NCBI GenBank assembly: GCA_028873965.1
Contig: JAPPMU010000068.1
Coordinates: forward strand, 1-64,000
Origin: Chloroflexota bacterium
GTDB taxonomy: Bacteria; Chloroflexota; Dehalococcoidia; Lucifugimonadales; UBA3495
Length of the DNA stretch: 64,000 bases
Direction of reading: 5' to 3'
A program made the translations under genes and the position numbers. The notes under the pieces were generated by a model. The model ran no database searches. It was not told where the DNA came from and saw nothing but the letters and a program-made list of their open reading frames with translations. Below are positions 25,237 to 33,718 of the stretch, piece by piece; position 1 is the first letter of the stretch, and every line of letters starts with the position of its first letter.

Positions 25237-26145
25237 CTAGCGTCCGCGGAGGCGCGGGTCGAACACGTCGCGCAGGGCGTCGCCCAGCAGGTTGAAGCCC
25301 ATCACCACCATGAAGATGGCGAGCCCCGGGAAGATGGCGAGCCAGGGGCCGCTCTTGACGTGAGCCGAGGCCGCCCTAACCAACATCCCGCCCCAGCTGG
25401 GCTGGTCGGGCGGTGTCCCGACGCCGAGGAATGAAAGCGAGCTTTCGATGATGATGGCAAAACCCAGGTAGTAGGTCGCCAGCACCAGGTACGTGGCGAA
25501 GCAGTTGGGCACGATGTGCCGGAACACGATGCGCCACGGCGGGGCGCCGATTGCCTGCGCCGCGGTCACGTAGTCCAGTTCCTTCAGGGACAACACTTGG
25601 GATCGCACCGTTCTGATCACCGGAGCGATCATGCCGATGACGATGGCGAGGATGACGGTGTTGAGGGAAGGGGTCACCACGGCCATGATGGCCAGGGCGA
25701 TCAGCAGGCCGGGCAACGACATCAGCGCGTCCACGATGCGCTGCGCGACCATGTCGAGGATACCGCCGGCGTAGGTCAACGCGACGCCGAGGACAAAACT
25801 GATCGAGATGCCCACCAGCACGCTTCCCATCCCAACGTAAAGGGAGATGCGGGCGCCGTAGATCAGGCGGCTCAGCACGTCACGGCCAACGTAGTCCGCG
25901 CCCAGCAGGTAGTTGGCGTTGGGCGCCTCCCAGGGCGCGGCGGGTGTGGACCTGGGATCGTAGGGGGAAAGCACGGGAGCCAACAGGGCCACCACCAACA
26001 GGACCAGCACGATCAAGCCGCCGATGGCGCCCAGGGGCTTGGTGCGAATAAAGCGCGTGAATCCGGTCCATGCCCGTGCGCCCATGCTGGGCGCAGCAAC
26101 CGCCTGGCGGGTTGAGATGGCCTGTTCCGAAGTTTGATCAATCAT
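25237..26145 (-). CDS. ABC transporter permease, DppC/OppC type (cassette 2)
   Basis: A 302-residue permease: cytoplasmic N-terminus, first helix near 35-55, LLGADYVGRDVLSRLIYGAR before the transmembrane core, EAA loop DYVTAAQAIGAPPWRIVFRH, SFLGVGTPPDQPSWGGMLV, C-terminus GDALRDVFDPRLRGR. The ATG at 26145 is preceded by AGGTG; a GTG three codons upstream is possible. Strikingly similar to the permease at 29484-30395. Its stop lies 2 nt from the DUF3179 start, so the two are cotranscribed. Confidence 0.92.
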   Translation of the reverse strand: MIDQTSEQAISTRQAVAAPSMGARAWTGFTRFIRTKPLGAIGGLIVLVLLVVALLAPVLSPYDPRSTPAAPWEAPNANYLLGADYVGRDVLSRLIYGARISLYVGMGSVLVGISISFVLGVALTYAGGILDMVAQRIVDALMSLPGLLIALAIMAVVTPSLNTVILAIVIGMIAPVIRTVRSQVLSLKELDYVTAAQAIGAPPWRIVFRHIVPNCFATYLVLATYYLGFAIIIESSLSFLGVGTPPDQPSWGGMLVRAASAHVKSGPWLAIFPGLAIFMVVMGFNLLGDALRDVFDPRLRGR

Positions 26146-26199
26146 GTAAAACACCTGCCAAAAGGTGCGCGTGACCGTCGTGGACGATGGACCGGGCGC

Positions 26200-27159
26200 T
26201 TAGGAATACCGGATGCGCGGATCCAGGATCCCGTACAGCATGTCAATGATCAGGTTGAGCAGGAGCACCACCGCGGCGGTCATGAGGATGACGCCCTGGA
26301 TGACCGGGAAATCCCGGTGGTTGATGGCGTCGATGAGGAACTTGCCGACACCCGGCACGACGAAAATCTGCTCGACGATGATGACGCCGCCAAGCAGCCG
26401 CCCGAACTGGTAGCCGGACACCGTGATCACGGGCAGCATCGCGTTCTTGAGCGCGTGCCGACCCACAACAACCCACTCGCGCAGGCCCTTGGAACGGGCC
26501 GTCCGCATGTAGTCCTCACGCATCACTTCCAGCATGGCCGACCGGGTGACCCGGGCCGTGAACGCCATGTCGTGGAACCCGATTACGGCAGCCGGCAATA
26601 GCATCAGCTTGAGGTTCTGGATTGGGTCGTCCCACAGGTGGGCGTATTCCAGTGGTGGTAACCACCCGGTGCTATAGACCAGGCCGTAGATCACCAGGAC
26701 ACCGATCCAGAAGGTGGGCATGGCGATACCCAACAGGGCGATTACGCGGCTGGCGTAGTCCACGCCTGAGTCCTGCTTCATGGCAGACAGGATGCCCAGG
26801 GGCACGGCGGCGACGAAAGCCATGACGATGGCCAGCACTGCCAACTCGAAGGTCCTGGCGAATCGCTCCACCAACTCAAAGCCGAAGGGAGTGCCGTAGT
26901 AAAGGGATTCTCCCAAGTCTCCGCGGACCACTCCCCACAGCCAGTCGGCATACTGCACATAGATTGGCCGGTTGAGGCCCAGGTCCTCGCGCAGGCGCTC
27001 AAAGTCATCGTTGGTGACACGTCCGCCCGCGTCCTCGCCGGTCAACAGGAATACGGCCGCGTCTCCTGGCACGATGGAGAACAGCGCGAACACCAGGATC
27101 GTCGCCAACAACATCGTTGGGATGAAGAGGAGCAACCTTCTGATCAGATACTGGGACAT
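26200..27159 (-). CDS. ABC transporter permease, DppB/OppB type (cassette 2)
   Basis: A 319-residue permease: MSQYLIRRLLLFIPTMLLAT start, a LGLNRPIYVQYADWLWGVV loop, EAA loop DYMRTARSKGLREWVVVGRH, end DMLYGILDPRIRYS. AGGAG precedes the ATG. Paralogue of 30422-31390. Both contain an extra acidic insert after the first helix (LTGEDAGGRVTNDDFERLRE; LTGNDPNEGGRVSLEDVE) that is absent from cassette 1. Confidence 0.93.
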   Translation of the reverse strand: MSQYLIRRLLLFIPTMLLATILVFALFSIVPGDAAVFLLTGEDAGGRVTNDDFERLREDLGLNRPIYVQYADWLWGVVRGDLGESLYYGTPFGFELVERFARTFELAVLAIVMAFVAAVPLGILSAMKQDSGVDYASRVIALLGIAMPTFWIGVLVIYGLVYSTGWLPPLEYAHLWDDPIQNLKLMLLPAAVIGFHDMAFTARVTRSAMLEVMREDYMRTARSKGLREWVVVGRHALKNAMLPVITVSGYQFGRLLGGVIIVEQIFVVPGVGKFLIDAINHRDFPVIQGVILMTAAVVLLLNLIIDMLYGILDPRIRYS

Positions 27160-27283
27160 CCCTAAACTCCTGCCGGGCGTCAGTACGCCATGACTGACGC
27201 AGGTGCGCCATTATCACATAGGCGGCCGGCTCAGGATAGACCTGGCCGGCCGCCACACGGACGATCGCTACAGCACGCGATGG

Positions 27284-29218
27284 CTAGGGCCGGTAACCGC
27301 GGTCCGCATTCGCGGCGTGGTCGCAATCCGACGCTTCGCCACCTGCCCACCAAACGTGGTCCCACTTTTTGATGAGCTGGACGGTCGGCGGGTAGTGGTA
27401 GTTGCGGATGCGGCAGTCGAACGCCCCGCCGCTGGAGTACCAGAAATACGGCAGCCAATGGCTTTCACCCTGGTGCAGGATGTCAGCCAGGTCTTCGAGG
27501 TGACCCTGACGCACTGCCGGGTCGACTTCCTGGTTCTGCAGGTCAATCAGCTCGTCAACGCGGTCGTTCTGCCAGTTGTGCGGGTTGCGGAGCACATCCT
27601 GGAGGTAGAACTGGTTGATGATGTCGCCCGGGTCGCGGAGGATGATTCCGGTGCCGACAGCGTCGAAGTTGGCCACGCCGTCACGCATCCCGACGTACAT
27701 GGTTGCCAGGTCCGTGGGCTGGATCACCACTTCAATGTTGAGGTCTTCCCGCATTTGCGGTGCAACCACCTCGGCGCTGGACAGCGACGGGTTGCTATTA
27801 ACGACGTTCAGCGTGATCTCAAAGCCGTCGGGATAGCCGGCTTCGGTCAGAAGCTGGCGGGCTTCGGTCAAGGCCGCTTCGCGGTCTCCATAGGCGGAGT
27901 TGTCGGCGCGCAGCGATTCCAGGTCTTCAACCACGCCAGGGGCGAAGAAGGTACCAGGCTGTCCGAAACCGAGGATGGATTTTTCAACGCCCAGGTCGCG
28001 ATCAAGCGCCAGGTAGAAGGCGCGGCGGACGCGAGCGTCATCAAAGGGTGGCTTGCTGTGGTTCAGGAAGAAAGCCTGGATGCCGGATGCTTCAAGAATA
28101 ACGGCCCGAACGCGGCCTCCAGTATCCTCTTCCAACCTGGCCATGTCCTCGGGACGATTGCTTCCGGTGACCGGCTGATAGGTGCCGAACACCTGGCCCG
28201 CTTGCAGCGCAGAAAGGCGGCGGGCGGTGTCTCTGATCAGGAAAATCTTGAGGCCATCGAAGAAGGGGCGGCCTTCCTTGAAGTAGTTCGGGTTCCGGTC
28301 ATAGGAGTATCCCACGTCCTTTTCCCAGTCGCGGAGCATCCAGGGGCCAGAGCCGATGAGGGCGGCAGGCTGACCCGCGTTGATGGCCGCAATGGCTTCG
28401 GCCTGGGTCAAACCCGTGTTGGCCTGTTCCTGGGTCATCCCTTCGGCCACGTGCTTGGGGTACACCTTCATGTAATCGGAGGCCAGGTTGGGCAGGAAAC
28501 CAGCGGCGGGGAAGCGCAGCGGTACCTTCACGGTTTTTTCGTCTATGGCCTCGGCGGTACCATGCACCACGAAGTTGTTGAGGAACCCGGTGCGGGCGCG
28601 GAGAACTCCTTCCTCCACCTGCCCCAGGGTGATGCGATCGATGGAGAACGCCACATCAGCCGCAGTGACCGGCTTGCCATCCGAGAACGTCGCGTCCGGG
28701 TGCAGATTGAAAATGTACCCGAACTCTCCGCCTTCCTCGTAGGATTCCCAACTCACCGCCAGGTCACCGATGATCTCGTTCGGATTAATGGGGTTGTATT
28801 CCAAGATCTGGTTGAACCGTGGGCCGGAGGGGATAAGCACCGTGTTCATGGAGCCACCGTAGTGAACGTCCCAGAACCCGGGGTTGCTGGTGGCCACCAG
28901 CGGGAAGTCGCCACGGTAGTGCTTGCTCTCCCCTTCCTGCCACCAGTCGGGCCGCTGGTCTACGGCAACCGCGGTGGGGACGGGCACCGGCGTGGCGGTG
29001 GCGTCCAGCCGTGCCGTGGGGGTGGGTTCCTGGACGCCGGCAAACGGGTCCAGCGTGGGCGTCGCGGCCGCCGGCGCGGCGGGGGCGGCGCCGGACGTGC
29101 CGCCGGCGCTCGGGGTCTGCTCGGTGGCAGCGCCGCCGCAGGCTACGATAAAGACGGATAACGTCACCGCTCCGAGCGCCAGCAGGGCTCGGGGGTGCCG
29201 CAGTAGTCCGAAATGCAT
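27284..29218 (-). CDS. ABC transporter substrate-binding lipoprotein, family 5 (cassette 2)
   Basis: A 644-residue family 5 solute-binding protein. MHFGLLRHPRALLALGAVT starts a signal peptide with lipobox VACG, then an Ala/Pro/Thr-rich linker. Body motifs include NPGFWDVHYGGSMNTVLIPS, YPDGFEITLNVVNSNPS and DRNPNYFKEGRPFFDGLK. ATG at 29218 with AAGGAGGG upstream. It shares many blocks with the binding protein at 31455-33374, so cassettes 2 and 3 are a tandem duplication that has diverged. Probable solute: peptide or similar. Confidence 0.93.
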   Translation of the reverse strand: MHFGLLRHPRALLALGAVTLSVFIVACGGAATEQTPSAGGTSGAAPAAPAAATPTLDPFAGVQEPTPTARLDATATPVPVPTAVAVDQRPDWWQEGESKHYRGDFPLVATSNPGFWDVHYGGSMNTVLIPSGPRFNQILEYNPINPNEIIGDLAVSWESYEEGGEFGYIFNLHPDATFSDGKPVTAADVAFSIDRITLGQVEEGVLRARTGFLNNFVVHGTAEAIDEKTVKVPLRFPAAGFLPNLASDYMKVYPKHVAEGMTQEQANTGLTQAEAIAAINAGQPAALIGSGPWMLRDWEKDVGYSYDRNPNYFKEGRPFFDGLKIFLIRDTARRLSALQAGQVFGTYQPVTGSNRPEDMARLEEDTGGRVRAVILEASGIQAFFLNHSKPPFDDARVRRAFYLALDRDLGVEKSILGFGQPGTFFAPGVVEDLESLRADNSAYGDREAALTEARQLLTEAGYPDGFEITLNVVNSNPSLSSAEVVAPQMREDLNIEVVIQPTDLATMYVGMRDGVANFDAVGTGIILRDPGDIINQFYLQDVLRNPHNWQNDRVDELIDLQNQEVDPAVRQGHLEDLADILHQGESHWLPYFWYSSGGAFDCRIRNYHYPPTVQLIKKWDHVWWAGGEASDCDHAANADRGYRP

Positions 29219-29314
29219 TAGAGCGACCCTCCTTGGGAAGTGACCCCGGCTAAAACCATCCGGTTGCGCCGGGTTAAGACATTTCTGTCGGCCCCGGCGG
29301 GCCGACAAGCGGGG

Positions 29315-29343
29315 ATGCTACTCACACCGAGCCCGAATGTCAA
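29315..29343 (-). promoter_or_regulatory. Consensus sigma70 promoter of ABC cassette 2
   Basis: On the minus strand TTGACA (29338-29343), exactly 17 bp, then TAGCAT (29315-29320). It would start transcription about 90 nt before the binding-protein ATG. The best promoter match in the window. Confidence 0.7.
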
Positions 29344-29417
29344 TTCCGATTATGTAATACTCATCGCTTATTATTATGTGAATATACGATGGCTGAAATG
29401 CGTTTCCTGCGGGTCGG

Positions 29418-29451
29418 AAAAACCGTCCCCGCCGGCTTGGCGGGGACGGTT
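29418..29451 (-). terminator. Rho-independent terminator of ABC cassette 3
   Basis: A perfect 13-bp stem (aaccgtccccgcc and ggcggggacggtt) with a 5-nt loop, followed on the minus strand by a T5 run, 33 bp after the last permease stop. It separates cassette 3 from the promoter of cassette 2. Confidence 0.92.
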
Positions 29452-29483
29452 AGTGCCCGGGGAAGTAGCGGCCGGCAGGCTCG

Positions 29484-30395
29484 TCAGCGCCCGCGCAGCC
29501 GTGGGTCGAGGACGTCGCGCAGGGCGTCGCCCAGGACGTTGAAGGCCAGAACCGCGATGAAGATGAAGATGCCGGGGAACACCAGCAGCCAGATCCCCGT
29601 CTCCGGCGCTTCCCGGCTGGCCACGGTCAGGATTCCGCCCCAGCTGGGCTCGTCCGGCGGCGCGCCCACGCCCAGGAAACTGAGCGACGCCTCGATGATG
29701 ATGGCGAACCCCAGGTAGTAGGTCGCCATGATGATGTAGATGGCGAAGCAGTTGGGCATGATGTGCCGGAAAACGATGCGGTTCGGTCTGGCGCCGATGG
29801 CTCTTGCGGCGGTCACATAGTCCATCTCTTTCAGCGTGAGCACCTGGGAGCGCACGGTGCGGATCACGGGAGCGAGCATCCCGATGACGATGGCCAGGAT
29901 AACGTTGTTCAGGGAAGAGCCCAGCACGGCCATGATGGCCAGGGCGAGGATCAGGCCGGGGATCGACATCAGGGCGTCCACCACCCGCTGGAACGCCAGG
30001 TCAACGAAGCCGCCGGCGTAGGTGCTGGTGATGCCCAGCACAAACCCGGCGGTTATCCCGATCAGGACGCTGCCAATGCCGACGTACAAGGATATCCAGG
30101 TTCCGTACAGTACGCGCGCCAGAATGTCCCTTCCGATGACGTCCGTCCCCATGGGATACTCGCTGCTGGGCCCGAGGAAGATGTCCCCGACGGAGGCGTA
30201 CGGATCCGGGACGGGCAGGATCGCCAACCGGGAGGCAATGGCGACCAGTATGAAAATGAGGGCGATGGCGCCGCCGACCGCGCCCAGCGGTTTCCGGCGA
30301 GCTAGCCCAACAGTGGACCGGTACGCAGTCGGGATGCCCGACAACGCATTGCGAACCTGGGAACCGCCCTCTGCGGCGATATCGCGAGTTGCCAT
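29484..30395 (-). CDS. ABC transporter permease, DppC/OppC type (cassette 3)
   Basis: A 303-residue permease: GTDVIGRDILARVLYGTWIS, EAA loop DYVTAARAIGARPNRIVFRH, SFLGVGAPPDEPSWGGILT, end GDALRDVLDPRLRGR. Nearly block-for-block equal to the cassette 2 permease at 25237-26145. Last gene of the cassette, before the terminator at 29418. Confidence 0.93.
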   Translation of the reverse strand: MATRDIAAEGGSQVRNALSGIPTAYRSTVGLARRKPLGAVGGAIALIFILVAIASRLAILPVPDPYASVGDIFLGPSSEYPMGTDVIGRDILARVLYGTWISLYVGIGSVLIGITAGFVLGITSTYAGGFVDLAFQRVVDALMSIPGLILALAIMAVLGSSLNNVILAIVIGMLAPVIRTVRSQVLTLKEMDYVTAARAIGARPNRIVFRHIMPNCFAIYIIMATYYLGFAIIIEASLSFLGVGAPPDEPSWGGILTVASREAPETGIWLLVFPGIFIFIAVLAFNVLGDALRDVLDPRLRGR

Positions 30396-30421
30396 GATCT
30401 GCTCCGTTGATATTCGGTACG

Positions 30422-31390
30422 CTACTGGTAGCGGATTCTCGGGTCGAGTATCCCGTAGACGAGGTCGATGATCAGGTTAAGGAACATGACCACCGCGGCC
30501 ACCAGCACCACCACCGCCTGGATCACCACGAAATCACGATGGAGGATTGCGTCGATCAACATGTTCCCGATGCCGGGGACCAGGAAGATCACCTCAACGA
30601 TCACGACGCCGCCCAGCAACCTGCCGAACTGGTAGCCCGACACCGTGATGATGGGCAACAGGGCGTTTTTCAGGGCGTGTCTCCCGATGACGGCCATCTC
30701 GGCCAGGCCCTTGGCCCGAGCCGTGCGAACGTAGTCGTCCCGCATTGTTTCCAGCATGGAAGACCGGGTGACCCGGGCGGTGAACGCAAGATCATGGAAT
30801 GCGATGGCCAGCGCCGGGAATACCATCTGCTGCAGGTTCGTCAGCGGCTCTTCCCACAGGTTGGCGTAGTCCAGCGGCGGTAGCCAGTCGAATACGTAGG
30901 CCAGCACGTACGTCACGATAATCGCGATGAGGAACGTAGGCATGGCGATGCCCAGCAGCGCCACCAGCCGGCTGATGTAGTCGACCTTGGTGTCCTGTCT
31001 CACCGCGGATATGATCCCCAGGGGCACCGCGATGATGAAAGCCAATCCCATGCCCATCACCGCCAGTTGCACGGTGGTGACGAACCGTCCTCCCAGCTCG
31101 TCGATCACCGGGGTCTGGTACCACAAAGACTCCCCCAGATCGCCGCGGAGCATGTCCCACAGCCAGTCTCCGTACTGGATGTGGACGGGCCGGTCCAGGC
31201 CCAGCTTGGCCCGCAGCCGTTCGACGTCCTCCAGGCTGACCCGCCCGCCCTCATTCGGGTCGTTTCCCGTGAGGATGAGCATGGCAGTGTCGCCAGGCAC
31301 GATCCACATCAGCAGGAAGATGATGATGGTCACGATGAGGATGGTGGGTATGAAGAGGAGCAGCCTCCTCACGATATAGGTGGTCATCAT
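30422..31390 (-). CDS. ABC transporter permease, DppB/OppB type (cassette 3)
   Basis: A 322-residue permease: MMTTYIVRRLLLFIPTILIV, LGLDRPVHIQYGDWLWDMLR, EAA loop DYVRTARAKGLAEMAVIGRH, end DLVYGILDPRIRYQ. It overlaps neither neighbour; 26-bp gap to the downstream OppC-type gene and 64 bp to the upstream binding protein. Confidence 0.93.
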   Translation of the reverse strand: MMTTYIVRRLLLFIPTILIVTIIIFLLMWIVPGDTAMLILTGNDPNEGGRVSLEDVERLRAKLGLDRPVHIQYGDWLWDMLRGDLGESLWYQTPVIDELGGRFVTTVQLAVMGMGLAFIIAVPLGIISAVRQDTKVDYISRLVALLGIAMPTFLIAIIVTYVLAYVFDWLPPLDYANLWEEPLTNLQQMVFPALAIAFHDLAFTARVTRSSMLETMRDDYVRTARAKGLAEMAVIGRHALKNALLPIITVSGYQFGRLLGGVVIVEVIFLVPGIGNMLIDAILHRDFVVIQAVVVLVAAVVMFLNLIIDLVYGILDPRIRYQ

Positions 31391-31454
31391 GCCTCCCGGG
31401 ATCGGGCCTGGCTAGCGTCGAATTCCTCCGTGTGCAGCAGCGATCGGGTTTCGC

Positions 31455-33374
31455 CTACGGCTGGTAGCCAGTCCCGATCGGCGGCTTCTCAGCATCCTCG
31501 TCCCACCACATGTGGTCCAGCTTGTGGATCATCTGGATGGTCCGGGGGACGTGGTAGTTGCGGATGCGGTAGTCCAGGGTGCCGCCGGCGTGCATCCATC
31601 CGGTGGGCAGGTAGTGAGGAACCTCAGCGCGCAGCAGGTCGACCATCTGGGCGAAGAGTTCCTTGCGCTTTTCGGGGTCAAGCTCCTTGGCCTGGGCCGC
31701 CTTGAGCGCCTCGAACTGGGTGGTGGTCCAGTTGCCGGAGTTGCGCATGGTGTCGATGCCGTACCATTGGTTCAGGATGTCGGACGGGTCCGGCAGGATG
31801 ATGCCGCTGCCGCAGCCGACGATCACTCCGTAGTCGTTGCTGCGCCACTTGGCGTACAGGGTCGCCACGTCGCTGGACTCGATGGTCATGTCCAGGTTGA
31901 GCTCACGCTTCCAGATGTCGCTCACCAGCTGAGCGGAGGTGGCGGTGCAGCCGGTCAGGATCGACGTGATGGTTCCGTTGAACCCGTCGGGGTATCCGGC
32001 TTCGGCCAGCAGCCGGCGGGCCTCGTCCAAGTCGGCCTGCGCCTTGGTGCCGTCCGCGTCCCGCCGGTAGCCGGGCAGCTCGTACAGCGCCTCGACACTT
32101 TCGTTGGGGGCAAACCCGACGTGGAAGTGCGTGCCCACGGTCCCGTTGCCGCGGAGGATTTTCTGGACGATTTCCTCCTGGTCGATCACCATCCAGAGAG
32201 CGGTCCGCACCCTGGGATCGTCGTAGGGCTCGACCAGCCAGTTGAAGTTGAGGCCGGCGCGCTGCACGTTCTGCATGAACAGGGCGCGCATGCGTCCGTC
32301 GGTGTCCTCCTCCAGTTGCTCGACGAATTCCGTGTAGGTCGACAGCACCGGGTAGTAGGTTCCGTCGGCCTGCCCGACCTTCAGCGTGGCAATGGAACGG
32401 GCCACGTCCTGGATCAGGAAGACCTTGAAGCCGTCGAAGTAGGGACGTGGAGCCTTGAAGTAGTCGTCATTCCTGACGTACTCATAGGATTCCTGCTTCT
32501 GCCAGCTGCCCGCTTTGTAGATGAAGGGGCCGGAACCCAGCATGTTCTCTGGGCAGCAGTTGGCGTCCTCCTGGGTCAATTGGCCGACGACGTGCTCCGG
32601 GTACATCTTCATGTAGTCGGAGGCGAGGTTCACCATGAAGGTGGCCGCCGGGAACTTGATCGGCATCCGCACCGTTCGCTCGTCGATGACCTCCGCGGTC
32701 TTGTGTTCGTAGAAGTTGCGGAGGCTGTTGGTGCGGCCGCGGAAGGCGTCGGGGAGGGTGATGCGGTCCAGGCTGAAGACGATGTCGCTGGCCTTCACCG
32801 GCTGCCCGTCTGACCAGTTGGCTTCGGCCAGGTAGAAGGTGTACACCGTGCCGTCCTCGCTGACGTCCCAGCTCTCCGCCAGGTCCCCGATGATCTCTTC
32901 AGGGTTCACCGGGTTGTATTCCACCAACTGGTTGAACCTGACGCCGGAAGGCGTGAGCGTGGTGGTCAGGCTCGCCCCGTAGTGAACGTCCCAGAAGCCG
33001 GGGTTGTTGCGCGCCACCCACTTCATGGTCCGACCGTGCTTCCCTCGAGTCACCCAGTCGGTTTCAGGCGCCTGGACCTCCACCGGCTGAACCGTGGGCG
33101 TCGGGTCCGGCGCCGCGGCGGAGCTGCCGGAAGATGCGGCCGGCTGGGCCGGCGCGGCGGCAGCGGTGGGCTGGGCCGCCTGAGACGAACTGCCGGACGG
33201 CGCGGCGGTGGGCGCCGCCTGCGCCCCGGTGGCCGCGCTGGCGGGTGCCGAAGAGGTATCCGCTGCCGGCTCGGGGGCGGTTGCCGCGCCACCGCAGGCA
33301 ATCACGAATACCAAGGTGAGCGAGATTGTGATCAGGATCAGGGCGCTCGGGGTCGTTTTGCGGCGTCGTTTCAT
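31455..33374 (-). CDS. ABC transporter substrate-binding lipoprotein, family 5 (cassette 3)
   Basis: A 639-residue family 5 solute-binding protein. MKRRRKTTPSALILITISL begins the signal peptide, lipobox IACG, followed by an Ala/Ser/Gln-rich linker of about 80 residues. NPGFWDVHYGASLTTTLTPS, VYTFYLAEANWSDGQPVKAS and YPDGFNGTITSILTGC are family blocks. CGGAGG precedes the ATG. Compared with the cassette 2 protein the backbone is the same but the ligand-pocket C-terminal region differs, suggesting a different solute. The 344-bp upstream gap (33375-33718) is AT-rich and holds the next terminator; no gene is seen there. Confidence 0.93.
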   Translation of the reverse strand: MKRRRKTTPSALILITISLTLVFVIACGGAATAPEPAADTSSAPASAATGAQAAPTAAPSGSSSQAAQPTAAAAPAQPAASSGSSAAAPDPTPTVQPVEVQAPETDWVTRGKHGRTMKWVARNNPGFWDVHYGASLTTTLTPSGVRFNQLVEYNPVNPEEIIGDLAESWDVSEDGTVYTFYLAEANWSDGQPVKASDIVFSLDRITLPDAFRGRTNSLRNFYEHKTAEVIDERTVRMPIKFPAATFMVNLASDYMKMYPEHVVGQLTQEDANCCPENMLGSGPFIYKAGSWQKQESYEYVRNDDYFKAPRPYFDGFKVFLIQDVARSIATLKVGQADGTYYPVLSTYTEFVEQLEEDTDGRMRALFMQNVQRAGLNFNWLVEPYDDPRVRTALWMVIDQEEIVQKILRGNGTVGTHFHVGFAPNESVEALYELPGYRRDADGTKAQADLDEARRLLAEAGYPDGFNGTITSILTGCTATSAQLVSDIWKRELNLDMTIESSDVATLYAKWRSNDYGVIVGCGSGIILPDPSDILNQWYGIDTMRNSGNWTTTQFEALKAAQAKELDPEKRKELFAQMVDLLRAEVPHYLPTGWMHAGGTLDYRIRNYHVPRTIQMIHKLDHMWWDEDAEKPPIGTGYQP

Positions 33375-33666
33375 GATGCTAACCTCCGTTTGCGCTGCGC
33401 CAGGCAGCCGGTCAGGTGGACAACCCGATCGTCACCAGTCATGACGTTTACAGATATGCGCTCATGTCTTGCGGTATTTTCACCAAATTTCGGCATTTAG
33501 ATTTATCTTGGCAAGACTAATACGCTATAAACCGCCCTGTAAAGACGAATATCGTTATGTTATTGGGACGGCAATATTATGTAGACCAATAGAAGGTATT
33601 GTCGATATGCCGCGTCCGCGGGTGTGCCGACGTGGAAATCCGCGGCGCGGCTGCTGCGAAAATGAG

Positions 33667-33694
33667 GAGAGGCGCCCCAACTTGGGCGCCTCTC
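33667..33694 (-). terminator. Terminator of the PQQ-propeller gene
   Basis: An 11-bp stem (gagaggcgccc and gggcgcctctc) with a short loop, followed on the minus strand by CTCATTTT. It lies about 25 bp after the stop codon. Confidence 0.75.
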
Positions 33695-33718
33695 GTGAAG
33701 CTCTTACCGGTCGCCCGG

